Shown piece after piece: positions 1 to 10,293 of a stretch of 64,000 bases of DNA. Where the stretch lies: assembly GCA_949841365.1 (NCBI GenBank), contig CATKZI010000004.1, positions 113,867 through 177,866 on the forward strand, written 5' to 3'. This stretch comes from an uncultured Candidatus Melainabacteria bacterium. GTDB taxonomy: Bacteria; Cyanobacteriota; Vampirovibrionia; Gastranaerophilales; Gastranaerophilaceae. The notes beneath the pieces were generated by a model that searched no databases, was not told the origin of the DNA, and worked only from the letters and a program-made list of their open reading frames with translations. Made by a program: the position numbers and the translations under genes. Position 1 is the first letter of the stretch. Each line of letters starts with the position of its first letter.

Positions 1-805
1 CGATATTATATAAACAAACTGCGAATGCCGTTAAAACATATAAAGTGCACATAACAGGCGTAACTTTTGATGTAAATTTTCCGATAGCTTTAATTCCGCC
101 GATAATTGTAAAGTAAGTTATTACGGCAACGATGAGTCCCAAAAGCCAGCTTTGATTTGCAAAGAAGCTCTTGTCTCCGCCTGTAACTTCTGTGATTTGA
201 GTTGTCATAGCGTTAATTTGGAATAAATTCCAGCCGCCAATCATTGCAAAAATACAGCAAACTGCATAAATCTTTGATAAGTGTGGTGCGAATTTTCCTA
301 TAAATCTGTTATTTTTCAAAGCTCCTTCAATATAATACATCGGACCGCCCGCGATAGTTCCGTCAGGATTGACTTTTCTAAATTTTATGCCGAGTACAAC
401 TTCTGCAAACTTTAATGCCATTGAGAAAAATCCTGCAATAACCATCCAGAAAATTACTCCAGGTCCTCCGATTGAAACTGCTGCAGCTGAACCTGCGACG
501 TTTCCTATGCCTGCCGATGCAGAAATCGTTGCGGTTAGAGCCTGAAATGATGAAACTTCTCCGCGTTTTTTCTTTTTTATAATATCTTTGTGTTCGTAAT
601 TTTTAGTAATCAGCTTAAAGGCATGTTTAAATCCCCAGATTCCGATAAATCTTGTCCGCAGGGTAAAGTATATTGCGGCACTCATTAAAAGCGCAACAAG
701 AAACTCAATTTTTACTCCGTGTATTGTAATTGAGCTGAATATTATCCCTGAAATTTTATCGGCTATGGGTGATAAAAATGTATCTATAGCTGTATCTAAA
801 TTCAT
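1..805 (-). CDS. Sodium:alanine symporter (AGCS family), partial
   Basis: Imports alanine or glycine together with Na+ across the inner membrane. Reading the minus strand from an ATG at 805 gives MNLDTAIDTFLSPIADKI followed by hydrophobic helices and family-typical stretches such as SSFQALTATISASAGIGNVAG, GGPGVIFWMVIAGFFSMALKF and GGPMYYIE, which form the conserved AGCS core. The frame stays open to base 2, so about 268 of the usual 450 or so residues are present and the C-terminus lies outside the window. The family assignment is clear; the exact substrate (alanine, glycine or glutamine) cannot be read from the sequence. It is followed at 16 bp by the end of the convergent-side neighbour on the same strand, so it may be co-transcribed with the HD-GYP gene upstream. 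Confidence 0.9.
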   Translation of the reverse strand, partial: MNLDTAIDTFLSPIADKISGIIFSSITIHGVKIEFLVALLMSAAIYFTLRTRFIGIWGFKHAFKLITKNYEHKDIIKKKKRGEVSSFQALTATISASAGIGNVAGSAAAVSIGGPGVIFWMVIAGFFSMALKFAEVVLGIKFRKVNPDGTIAGGPMYYIEGALKNNRFIGKFAPHLSKIYAVCCIFAMIGGWNLFQINAMTTQITEVTGGDKSFFANQSWLLGLIVAVITYFTIIGGIKAIGKFTSKVTPVMCTLYVLTAFAVCLYNI

Positions 806-820
806 TGCTTATTTATTTTA

Positions 821-1603
821 TCACAAACATACGTTATTAGCTACAGTTTGAGTTTGCTGTGCGTAATTAACAAGCGCTTTGAATACAAACGGGTGCATTT
901 TCCCTTCTTTTACGTCCTGATAAATTATTGTTAATGCTTGTTTAGGGCTCATTGGCTCTTTGTATGTACGTTTTTCTGTTAGTGCAGAATATTTGTCGGC
1001 AACAGATAAAATTTGTAAATTCAAATCTGCATTAAAGTTTTGCTCTACCCAGGGGTAGCCTGTACGTTTTGCATTCTGGTGGTGGTTTCTGATAAGTTTT
1101 AAAGTTTTGTCATCAAGTCCGCTGTTTTTAAGCATTTCATAGCTTAATTCAGAATGCGTATGCATAATTTTTGTTTCATTTTCATCAAGCCTGCCTGGTT
1201 TGTTTAAAACTTCTGCAGGGATGAGCACTTTGCCTAAATCATGTAAATAGCTTGCATCTTCAATTGCTTTAGCGTCAACTTTTGATTGAAGTGCAAACGG
1301 GAGATTTTCGATAATACCTTTTGTAATGTTTTGCGTGTCTGTTGCGTGGTTTGATAAAAGCTCTCTCAATTCATTCATATTCAAATTAAGGTTAGGGTTA
1401 AAATCTTTTACTATATTTTTAACTTTCGGGTTATTCTCAATCATTCTTTTTATTGCAGTTTCCGTTGTAAAGCGGTTTATTGAAGTACTTTCAAATGTAT
1501 CCGCATTTAAAGTGTTTCCGAAATATGTATTTCTTTTTCGGTCGACGTAAATATTCGGGGTAATTCCGCCCACACTAAGCGGTCTGTTGATTTCAAATCC
1601 CAT
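821..1603 (-). CDS. HD-GYP-type HD domain protein
   Basis: A 260-aa protein with an HD hydrolase domain in the middle and C-terminal half. The metal-binding motif is HDLGK near residue 122, followed by HTHSE near 150, RNHHQN near 172 and a GYP triad (KRTGYPW) near 182. These are the hallmarks of HD-GYP cyclic-di-GMP phosphodiesterases, though the N-terminal 100 residues match no sensor I recognise. The first residues (INRPLSVGGITPNIYVD) resemble the short conserved N-termini of other lineage-specific proteins in this window. No clear ribosome site precedes the ATG at 1603. The domain call is solid; cyclic-di-GMP as substrate is inferred from the GYP motif. Confidence 0.8.
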   Translation of the reverse strand: MGFEINRPLSVGGITPNIYVDRKRNTYFGNTLNADTFESTSINRFTTETAIKRMIENNPKVKNIVKDFNPNLNLNMNELRELLSNHATDTQNITKGIIENLPFALQSKVDAKAIEDASYLHDLGKVLIPAEVLNKPGRLDENETKIMHTHSELSYEMLKNSGLDDKTLKLIRNHHQNAKRTGYPWVEQNFNADLNLQILSVADKYSALTEKRTYKEPMSPKQALTIIYQDVKEGKMHPFVFKALVNYAQQTQTVANNVCL

Positions 1604-1663
1604 TTACTACACTACAAATTAAAACTACACTACTTATATATAAAGTATTTTTTTCGCTTGAAA

Positions 1664-1692
1664 TTGCTTTTTTGTTTACGAAATGTTAAAAT
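1664..1692 (+). promoter_or_regulatory. Promoter of the PanE-like gene (leaderless)
   Basis: TTGCTT (1664-1669), a 17-bp spacer and TAAAAT (1687-1692) form a sigma70-like promoter. The start ATG at 1699 is only 6 nt after the -10 box, so the transcript would begin at or next to the A of the start codon. No Shine-Dalgarno sequence is present. Confidence 0.55.
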
Positions 1693-1698
1693 TAGCGT

Positions 1699-2559
1699 AT
1701 GAGAGAAATTGAAAATGTATTAATATGCGGTCTGGGTGCAATCGGAAGCATTTATGCCGATAAAATAAAAGGGGCAAAAATTCTTGTCGATAGTGACAGG
1801 CTTGAACGTTACAAAAAAAATCCGACAACATTTAACGGTAAAGTTATGGAATTGGACTATATTCTGCCCGATGATGAGTTTAAGGCGGATTTGATTATTA
1901 TTGCGACTAAATATGACGGCTTGGCAGATGCGGTTGAGAATATCAAAAATTTTGTAGGAGAGAATACTTTAATTCTTTCTTTGCTTAACGGGGTAACGAG
2001 CGAAAAATTTATTGCAGAGCGATATGGTGCTGAAAAAGTAGTGTATTCGTATTTTATTGGTCACAGTGCAGTGCGTGAAGGCAGAAATATTACGCAGGAC
2101 GGCGTGAATACAATTGTTATGGGTGCAAATGAACGTATCCGAAAATATTTTGACAAAGTCGAGATTAATTATGAAATTCCGAATGACATTATCCGCTCAA
2201 TGTGGCTGAAGTTTATGTTGAATGTTTCGTCTAACCAGATAACAGCATTGATGCGTTTGACTTTTGGCGAGATGCTTAACAACAAAAAATGTATGGAATT
2301 TGTTGTAAATGTAATGAAAGAGGTTCAAACCATTGCGCATGCCGAGGGTGTTCAAAATACAGAAACAATGATTGATGATGCACTTGAGGCGTTAAAGATG
2401 ATGTGTCCCGAAGGTAAAACATCAATGCTTCAAGATGTTGAGGCAGGCAGAAAAACGGAAGTCGATATGTTTGCGGGGGTTATGATTGAACTTGGTAAAA
2501 AACACAATATCCCGACACCTTACAATAAAGTTTTGAAAGAATTAATTGAAATATATTGA
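1699..2559 (+). CDS. Ketopantoate reductase family (PanE/ApbA)
   Basis: A 286-aa NADPH-dependent oxidoreductase of the 2-dehydropantoate 2-reductase family, which makes pantoate for coenzyme A. The N-terminal Rossmann motif is ICGLGAIGS at residues 8-16. Further on are LIIIATKYDG (cofactor loop), LLNGVTSEK (the family N-G pair), and the C-terminal helical domain with MWLKFMLNVSSNQITAL, where the substrate-binding Lys and Asn/Ser lie. Length fits the family (about 290-310). It sits alone between a divergent HD protein and the MFS gene and appears to be translated from a leaderless mRNA. Related reductases of unknown substrate share these motifs, so panE itself is likely but not certain. Confidence 0.8.
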   Translation: MREIENVLICGLGAIGSIYADKIKGAKILVDSDRLERYKKNPTTFNGKVMELDYILPDDEFKADLIIIATKYDGLADAVENIKNFVGENTLILSLLNGVTSEKFIAERYGAEKVVYSYFIGHSAVREGRNITQDGVNTIVMGANERIRKYFDKVEINYEIPNDIIRSMWLKFMLNVSSNQITALMRLTFGEMLNNKKCMEFVVNVMKEVQTIAHAEGVQNTETMIDDALEALKMMCPEGKTSMLQDVEAGRKTEVDMFAGVMIELGKKHNIPTPYNKVLKELIEIY

Positions 2560-2616
2560 CCGTGCGCTTGTTTTGGGCTAAAATTATAAAGCGATATATT
2601 TTGGGGAGAGAATTTA

Positions 2617-3978
2617 ATGAGTAATGATTTGAAAAAATTTACGACTGCTCAATTTTTGAATTTTGCATTGGGCTTTTTCGGATTGCAATTTGCTTGGCAG
2701 ATGAGAATAATTTTATCAGGGCCTGTCACAGAAGGCTTGGGCGCATCACCGTTTATTTACGGACTTATTTGGCTTGCAGGGCCTTTTACGGGAATGGTTG
2801 TACAACCGTTGGTCGGTGCGTTGAGTGACAAAACAGTTTCACCGCTTGGTAGACGCAGACCTTATCTTTTGGGCGGGGCGTTATTGGCATCTCTTGCTTT
2901 GTGGATTTTCCCGAACTCCGCAGGTGTTGCCGAATTTTTGCATAATGTTACGGGATTAAATTTACCGCCTTTAACTGCACTTTTTATTGCGGCAATAATG
3001 ATTTGGATTATTGATGCTTGCGTGAATGTTGCGCAAGGACCTTACAGAGCTTTAGTCCCTGATGTTGTGCCCGAAGAACAGCATTCGCTTGCGAATTCTT
3101 ATATAAGCCTTGCAATCGGATTAGGTTCTGTTGTTGCTGCAGGTACTGCTCCGTTTTTAAAATGGGCGTTTAATTATCAAATGTCTATCCCCGCTCAATT
3201 TGTAATGGCAGCTGTTGCGTTTACGCTCGGTATGATTTGGACTTGTTTAACTATTAAAGAACATAACGATAAAAAAGAAATTGAAAAAGCGTCAGAAGGT
3301 TCATTCATAGAATCTTTAAAAAACTTTTTTGCAATGTCACCTGAAGTTTCTAAAATTTGTACAATGCAGTTTTTTACATGGATTGGTACAATGTGTATGA
3401 TGATTTTCTTTACACAGTATGCAGTTCACACAATTTATTGCGTGCCTGATTTGACTACTGCATCGGAAAGCTTAAAAGAAATGTACGCACAGGCAACTTT
3501 GAACGGAACTAATTTTTCATCAATCTGTTTTGCAGTATTTAATCTGATTTGTTTCTTGGTTGCAATCCCTATCGGTGTTTTATCTGCTAAATATACAAAC
3601 AAAAAAGTTCATATAATTTCATTGATTACAATGATTTTGGCATATCTTGGAATGTTTTGGACAAAGAACCCGAAAGCTGTTGCATGTTTAATGGGGCTTG
3701 CTGGTATCGGCTGGGCAAGTATTTGTGCGCTTCCGTTTGCAATGCTTTCTCAGTTTATTAAAAAAGGAACTGAAGGCTCTGTAATGGGTATATTTAATAT
3801 CTTTATCGCAGGTCCGCAAGTATTTGTATGTACGCTTGTTGCATGGTTTATTTCAAAATGCTCCTTTACAATGGGCTCTGAATACATAAATTACCACTGG
3901 GAATATGCATTTGTAATCGGCGCTGTATGTCTTGCAATTGCGGCTTTTGTTGCTAATACGGTTAAGGAAAAAGTATAA
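2617..3978 (+). CDS. MFS transporter, SLC45/sugar-cation symporter-like
   Basis: A 453-aa, roughly 12-helix major facilitator protein. The N-terminal half has FGLQFAWQMRIILSGPVTEG and the loop 2-3 signature DKTVSPLGRRRPYLLGG, both typical of the sucrose/maltose-proton symporters of the SLC45 (GPH-like) group. IDACVNVAQGPYRALVPDVVP in helix 4-5 is also characteristic. A good ribosome site (GGGGAGAG) precedes the ATG by about 8 nt. The stop TAA shares one base with the ATG of the next gene, so the two are translationally coupled. The substrate is probably a disaccharide or related sugar by family, but this is inference. Confidence 0.8.
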   Translation: MSNDLKKFTTAQFLNFALGFFGLQFAWQMRIILSGPVTEGLGASPFIYGLIWLAGPFTGMVVQPLVGALSDKTVSPLGRRRPYLLGGALLASLALWIFPNSAGVAEFLHNVTGLNLPPLTALFIAAIMIWIIDACVNVAQGPYRALVPDVVPEEQHSLANSYISLAIGLGSVVAAGTAPFLKWAFNYQMSIPAQFVMAAVAFTLGMIWTCLTIKEHNDKKEIEKASEGSFIESLKNFFAMSPEVSKICTMQFFTWIGTMCMMIFFTQYAVHTIYCVPDLTTASESLKEMYAQATLNGTNFSSICFAVFNLICFLVAIPIGVLSAKYTNKKVHIISLITMILAYLGMFWTKNPKAVACLMGLAGIGWASICALPFAMLSQFIKKGTEGSVMGIFNIFIAGPQVFVCTLVAWFISKCSFTMGSEYINYHWEYAFVIGAVCLAIAAFVANTVKEKV

Positions 3979-5360
3979 TGAAAAAAATATTTCTTATTTA
4001 TCCCCCATCACCCGTTTTAAATCGAGAGGACAGATGCCAGCAGCCTACAAAAGAGTTGTTGGTAATTCCTCCCCTGCCTCCGACTGATTTAATGTATTTG
4101 GCAGCTGTCGCCGAAAAAGAAGGATTGGAAGCGAGAATTCAGGACTATAGTCAGGGTGGTGATTTTGAAAAAGATTTGAAAGAATTTCAACCTGATTACT
4201 TGGTTGTAAATGTTGCAACTCCTACATTGGAACATGATTTGGAAGCAATAAAAACTGCTAAAGAGTTATTACCTAATATTGTGACAATCGCAAAAGGAGC
4301 GACTTTTTTAACCCTTGCAGAAAGGGTTATGAATGAACACGCTGAACTTGATATTGTAATTTCGGGCGAAGCTGAGGAAACTCTTAAAGAGATTTTGCAA
4401 GGGGTTGAAAAGCCTTTAGGAATTTACTATCGCGACAGCGGGGTAAAATTTACAGGCGTAAGACCTTTTATTGAAAATTTGGACGAAATTCCTTTCCCTG
4501 CGCGTCATCTTGTTGATAACACGATTTACAGACGTCCCGATAATAATAAAGTTCAGGCTGTAATAAAGGTTTCGCGCGGTTGTCCGTTCCATTGTTTCTT
4601 TTGTCTGGCAACACCTGTTTCCGGTGCAAAAGTCAGACGCAGAAGCGTTGAAAATATTGTTGCAGAAATTAGAGAATGTGTTGAAGAATACAATATCACA
4701 AATTTTGTGTTCTGGTCTGATATTTTTAATATCGATAAAGATTGGACGATTTCTTTGTGTAATGCGATTATGGAAAGTGGTTTGAAAATCACATGGTCTG
4801 CAAACACAAGAGCTGATACAGCAGATGATGAGATGGCGCATATTATGTACAAATCTGGCTGCCGTCTTGTAAGTATCGGGGTTGAAAGCGGTTCTCAATA
4901 TATGCTTGAAAAAATGGGTAAAAAGATTACGCTTGATGATGTCAGACGAACGGTTAAAACATTCAAAGATGCAAAAATCAGGATTTATAATTATTTTGTA
5001 ATCGGTTTACCGTGGGAAAGTGAGGAAACCGTTGAGGATACTATAAAATTTGCAATCGAGCTTGACAGTGATTTTATAAGTTTCTATACAGCAACGCCGC
5101 TGCCCGGGTCAAGGTATTACGATTATGCATTAGAACATAACTTGATTGATAAAGAAACATCTTTTGAAAACGCGTACTTTTATCCTGCAGTAAATACTCA
5201 TCACTTAACTCGTGATAGAGTATTTGAACTTCATAAATCTGCAATTAAAAGATTTTATTTAAGACCGTTATATATCTTGAAAATGTTATCAAGAATAAGG
5301 TCATTTGCAGAAGTTAAAAGCTATTTTACTGCGGGTATAAATTTATTATTGAGAAAATAA
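3978..5360 (+). CDS. B12-binding domain radical SAM protein
   Basis: A 460-aa protein with an N-terminal cobalamin-binding-like Rossmann domain (residues 1-150, IFLIYPPSP start) and a radical SAM domain. The Fe-S motif is CPFHCFFC (CxxxCxxC) near residue 203, preceded by KVSRG. RRRSVENIVAEI and the later VSIGVESGS and YFVIGLPWES segments are standard for the radical SAM TIM barrel. Members of this large class methylate unactivated carbons or modify lipids and natural products. The start overlaps the MFS stop by one base, and a strong terminator follows the stop directly, defining a two-gene transcript. The precise substrate is unknown. Confidence 0.85.
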   Translation: MKKIFLIYPPSPVLNREDRCQQPTKELLVIPPLPPTDLMYLAAVAEKEGLEARIQDYSQGGDFEKDLKEFQPDYLVVNVATPTLEHDLEAIKTAKELLPNIVTIAKGATFLTLAERVMNEHAELDIVISGEAEETLKEILQGVEKPLGIYYRDSGVKFTGVRPFIENLDEIPFPARHLVDNTIYRRPDNNKVQAVIKVSRGCPFHCFFCLATPVSGAKVRRRSVENIVAEIRECVEEYNITNFVFWSDIFNIDKDWTISLCNAIMESGLKITWSANTRADTADDEMAHIMYKSGCRLVSIGVESGSQYMLEKMGKKITLDDVRRTVKTFKDAKIRIYNYFVIGLPWESEETVEDTIKFAIELDSDFISFYTATPLPGSRYYDYALEHNLIDKETSFENAYFYPAVNTHHLTRDRVFELHKSAIKRFYLRPLYILKMLSRIRSFAEVKSYFTAGINLLLRK

Positions 5361-5386
5361 AAAAAGCGCCATTGGCGCTTTTTTTA
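5361..5386. terminator. Intrinsic terminator, bidirectional
   Basis: A 10-bp perfect stem (AAAAAGCGCC / GGCGCTTTTT) with an ATT loop and T runs on both strands. It ends the radical SAM gene on the plus strand and the convergent winged-helix gene on the minus strand. Confidence 0.9.
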
Positions 5387-6010
5387 GATATTTAATATAA
5401 ATCCGCCTTTGTCGGCATTTTCAAGTTTGTCACCTTCGATTTTTGCTCTGAGGTTTTTAATGTATTTATATACATAATCTCTCGGTAAATCCAAAATGCC
5501 AGCCAAATCTTTTGCGTAAACTATTTTACCTTTGTTTTCTGCAAAATGATCAAAAACTTTTTGTTCTCTGTCTGTCAAAGCTTTTTTGAAAACAATTCTT
5601 ATTTCTTCTCTAAGAGTTTCAGCTTTTACAGTTTTCTTTGCAGAAGGAGCTTTTTTAACTGCAGGTTTCTTTTCTGCTTTTGGTTTTGCAGGAGCTTTTT
5701 TAGGAGCTTCTTTTGCAACAGGTGTTTCTTCAATTTGAATTTTATGAACAGAGAAAGGCGTAGGTGCAATTTGTTGTTCACGTTCATAAGCACGTTCAGC
5801 GATAGCACTTAATCTTTCAGCGTGATTTTGTTTCCAATCGGGTTCATTTGAAACAACCGGCTTTCCTTTTAACACAATATCTATTAAATCGTTTGTAGGC
5901 TTAGCCTCTTCTATCTTTTTCCCTAATCTGGCAGCAAATTCTTCTAATGTAATCTTTTCTAATGAGCTTCTCCATTGCTTAATCTCTTCTTTGCTCAAGT
6001 ATTCAGACAT
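5384..6010 (-). CDS. Protein with basic Lys/Ala/Pro linker and C-terminal winged helix
   Basis: A 208-aa protein of unknown role. Residues 1-95 are mixed and helical. Residues about 100-130 are a low-complexity linker made of A, P and K (for example APKKAPAKPKAEKKPAVKK). The C-terminal 75 residues (TDREQKVFDHFAENKGKIVY then LAGILDLPRDYVYKYIKNLR) read as a winged helix-turn-helix like the DNA-binding domain of OmpR-type regulators, but there is no receiver domain. The linker resembles bacterial histone-H1-like tails. It is flanked by its own terminator and a 110-bp gap. A nucleoid-associated or DNA-binding regulator is the reasonable inference. The ATG at 6010 has an AGGAG box about 6 nt upstream. 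Confidence 0.7.
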   Translation of the reverse strand: MSEYLSKEEIKQWRSSLEKITLEEFAARLGKKIEEAKPTNDLIDIVLKGKPVVSNEPDWKQNHAERLSAIAERAYEREQQIAPTPFSVHKIQIEETPVAKEAPKKAPAKPKAEKKPAVKKAPSAKKTVKAETLREEIRIVFKKALTDREQKVFDHFAENKGKIVYAKDLAGILDLPRDYVYKYIKNLRAKIEGDKLENADKGGFILNI

Positions 6011-6120
6011 TCATAATCTCCTATAAACTATTCCTTTTACATTTTCTAATGTAGCATAAACCATGCCCCATGATTCAAAATGTTTCATAACGTAAATTTT
6101 TATTTAATTAAGTAACAATT

Positions 6121-6780
6121 TTAGTAAAGAATACCCGAATCAAGTATTGTTTGAACCTCGTCACTCATAATATTATGGATGGTTTTTATAGGTAAAGTCC
6201 CGTCAATACTTTTGAAGTTATATTCGGATTTCATGTTGTTGTACTGTTCCAAACATTTTTTCTGATATATTTCAAAGCTTTTGTAAAAGTCTGTTGAGAA
6301 CCCGACATCTCGTCCGCTTTCGTAAAAATCCAGACCTGTTGTTCCGATAATTCTTTTTAACAGAACATCTACAGGCATATCAAGGTAGAATACCAAATCG
6401 GGTTCGGGTGCGTAATCATAAAGGTTTTTAACCCATTCAATATCCTGTCCTCTTACAACGTCACGCGCAAGCGCGGTGTAATAATATCTGTCCAAAAGCA
6501 CGATAAACCCTGATTTTAGCGCAGGGATAATCTGGTTTTCCAACCTGTCTGCAAAGTCTGCTGCATATAATAAACTGTAAGTTGTTGCATTAAGCAAGTT
6601 TCTGTCTTTTGCATCATCAATGACATTTGCAATCAGACGTGATGTTTTCCACTCGGATACCATAACGCCGTAAGATTGTGCCTGAATATATTTTTTCAAA
6701 AGTTCAAGCTGGGTGGATTTACCTGACCCATCAGTTCCCTCAATCACAATAAGTAAACCTTCATATCCGTGTTTAGTCAT
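6121..6780 (-). CDS. tmk: Thymidylate kinase (second copy of a tandem pair)
   Basis: A 219-aa P-loop kinase that phosphorylates dTMP to dTDP. The Walker A motif is EGTDGSGKST at residues 13-22, the DR(Y/x) motif is LLDRYYYTALARD near residue 95, and the LID region follows near RIIGTTGLDFYESG. Its ATG overlaps the end of the upstream paralogue by 8 nt. The two proteins share the same motif layout, including a Trp after the P-loop helix (SEWKTS here, TEWNSS there) and YTA-ARDV-RG after the DR pair. The pair therefore looks like an old tandem duplication. Which copy is the essential Tmk, or whether one phosphorylates a different nucleotide, cannot be told from sequence. Confidence 0.8.
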   Translation of the reverse strand: MTKHGYEGLLIVIEGTDGSGKSTQLELLKKYIQAQSYGVMVSEWKTSRLIANVIDDAKDRNLLNATTYSLLYAADFADRLENQIIPALKSGFIVLLDRYYYTALARDVVRGQDIEWVKNLYDYAPEPDLVFYLDMPVDVLLKRIIGTTGLDFYESGRDVGFSTDFYKSFEIYQKKCLEQYNNMKSEYNFKSIDGTLPIKTIHNIMSDEVQTILDSGILY

Positions 6781-7453
6781 TTAAGTTTACTCCTTTACTG
6801 TTTAATACTTCTTTCAACATTGTTCTGATTGCAACCTGTTTTGAGTGGATTGAATCCATTGCATCAAGCTTTACCAGTCCGAATTCATCAACCATTTTTT
6901 GATATTCTTTGATTACTCTTCCCTGAAAAATCATGTAACTTTCGTACGGGTCGTTGCTTAATTTTAAATCCATACCTGCTTCATAGAATTTTGGCGCGCG
7001 GTTTGAACAAATTCTTTCCATTGCATCTTTTGCTTCAATATCAAAATATATTGCCAAATCGGGTTTTATCGCGAAGTTGTAGACATTTCTAACCCATTGT
7101 GCGTCAACCCCTCTTGCCACATCTCTTGCAAAAGCAGTGTAGGCATATCTGTCAGCAAGTACAATAAAGCCCGCTTTCAGTGCAGGATCAATTACCTGTT
7201 TAAGTCTGTCTGCAAAGTCGACCGCATGTAATAATGAAAAAGTTCTCGGTGAAAGCATATTTTTCTTTTTGGCAAGTTTGGTTGTCTGGCTGATGAGTTC
7301 AGAAGAGTTCCATTCGGTAAAGATTACATCTTGTCCCGTAGCTTTCAGCCAGTCGCGTAAAAGTGCAAGCTGGGTGGATTTACCCGAGCCGTCAATCCCT
7401 TCTACACAAACTAAAGTTCCTTTGTAATTATGCTTTTCCGTTAATTTTGACAA
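6773..7453 (-). CDS. tmk: Thymidylate kinase (first copy of a tandem pair)
   Basis: A 226-aa thymidylate-kinase-family protein. The P-loop is EGIDGSGKST (residues 18-27), the acceptor-site motif is LADRYAYTAFARD, and the C-terminal region contains a shortened LID (SNRAPKFYEAG). It lies 2 bp after the YhaM-like gene and overlaps the next tmk-like gene by 8 nt, so the three genes are one operon. It resembles its neighbour throughout its length. Either copy could be the housekeeping enzyme. Confidence 0.8.
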   Translation of the reverse strand: MSKLTEKHNYKGTLVCVEGIDGSGKSTQLALLRDWLKATGQDVIFTEWNSSELISQTTKLAKKKNMLSPRTFSLLHAVDFADRLKQVIDPALKAGFIVLADRYAYTAFARDVARGVDAQWVRNVYNFAIKPDLAIYFDIEAKDAMERICSNRAPKFYEAGMDLKLSNDPYESYMIFQGRVIKEYQKMVDEFGLVKLDAMDSIHSKQVAIRTMLKEVLNSKGVNLND

Positions 7454-7455
7454 AA

Positions 7456-8298
7456 TTAAACTCCTTTTTCTTCAAGAATATGAACATTTATTTTACCGAA
7501 TTTTGCAGAGAAATTATCCACAAGGTGGATAAAATAAAGTTCAGGTTCAAGGTCTTTTTCGTTCAAGTCTATAATTGCGCCCCAATCGCTTCTGCCATGG
7601 TGTGCAGCAATCATTCTTGCAACTTCTTTAAAACCGTTTGACATACAGATTGTAAATCCGTATTGTGAGTGTGTAAGCCATTCTTTTTTGAAATCTTCGT
7701 TATAATCGATTAATCCGGTTTCTGTATCGATTGTGTATTCAAAGATTTTGCCGATATCGTGTAAAATACACGCAGCAAGAATATGGTCGCGGTTAAATTT
7801 ATAATCTGCAATTTCCATATTGCTTTCTGCATATTTTAAACATTCCAATGTATGAACCATTAGACCGCCGATATAATTGTGGTGCATAAGTTTTGCAGCA
7901 GGCATAACCTTAATTGTTTCTTTGTGTTCCATAAAGAATTTTACAAGGAAACTGTTTAATTTTTCATCTTGAATTTTATCAAAATAAGATGTTAATTCTG
8001 CATAAACCTTTTCGCGTTCTCTTTCGTCAAGTCCCATTTTAGCTTCTTTAACAAGTGAAAGAGTTGAAACAAGACAGTTGTTGAATTTTTCATTAAATGA
8101 TGCAGTGACAATTCTTACGATATTGCCGGTTCTAAAAACTTTGGCATCAAAACGATTTAAGGTTTCTTCCCATAATATACAATTTAATAATGAGTTATCT
8201 TCAAGATTTTTCAATTGAAGCTTGCCCATTTTTGTTCCGGCTTTTGTATCTCCCACAGAGAATACTACTACTTCATAATCTACATCAGTACTGAACAT
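7456..8298 (-). CDS. YhaM-like 3'-5' exoribonuclease (OB-fold plus HD domain)
   Basis: A 280-aa protein whose first 100 residues form an OB-fold nucleic-acid-binding domain (VGDTKAGTKMGKLQLKNLED then CILWEETLNRF), followed by an HD domain with HHNYIGGLMVHTLECLKYA and the metal motif HDIGK near residue 180. Later residues HSQYGF and AAHHGRSDWGA complete the metal site. This is the arrangement of YhaM/CBF1 exonucleases of Firmicutes and related bacteria. It is the first gene of a three-gene operon with the two thymidylate kinases, which suggests a nucleotide-salvage or replication-linked role. A good domain match; substrate preference (RNA or DNA) is not readable. Confidence 0.82.
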   Translation of the reverse strand: MFSTDVDYEVVVFSVGDTKAGTKMGKLQLKNLEDNSLLNCILWEETLNRFDAKVFRTGNIVRIVTASFNEKFNNCLVSTLSLVKEAKMGLDEREREKVYAELTSYFDKIQDEKLNSFLVKFFMEHKETIKVMPAAKLMHHNYIGGLMVHTLECLKYAESNMEIADYKFNRDHILAACILHDIGKIFEYTIDTETGLIDYNEDFKKEWLTHSQYGFTICMSNGFKEVARMIAAHHGRSDWGAIIDLNEKDLEPELYFIHLVDNFSAKFGKINVHILEEKGV

Positions 8299-8367
8299 TT
8301 ATATCCCCTTTTTTTTCTTGATTTTAACACAAACATATGATATTATTAACTAAAAAAGGATAGGAAT

Positions 8368-8415
8368 ATGAAAAATTTAGATTTTAATCGATTTGTCGGG
8401 GGTGGGGCAATTTAA
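8368..8415 (+). other. Short ORF at the natural start of the prepilin, out of frame by one base
   Basis: ATG at 8368, preceded by AAAGGATAGGAAT (a good ribosome site), opens MKNLDFNRFVGGGAI and stops at 8413-8415. Adding one base within the G-rich run GGGGGTGGGG (8398-8407) would join it, with no further stop, to the prepilin frame that is annotated from 8454. The joined N-terminus would read MKNLDFNRFVGGWGNLSKSP and onward. Confidence 0.6.
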
Positions 8416-8453
8416 GCAAGTCTCCGTTTCTTGAAAGTTTATCCAAACCCCAG

Positions 8454-10273
<1,820 letters not shown>

Positions 10274-10293
10274 TTACGAGTTTTACACTGATT

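Noticed and set aside
4416..4898. Long antisense open frame inside the radical SAM gene
   Set aside because: Fully contained within a clearly recognised coding sequence on the other strand; no ribosome site or domain.
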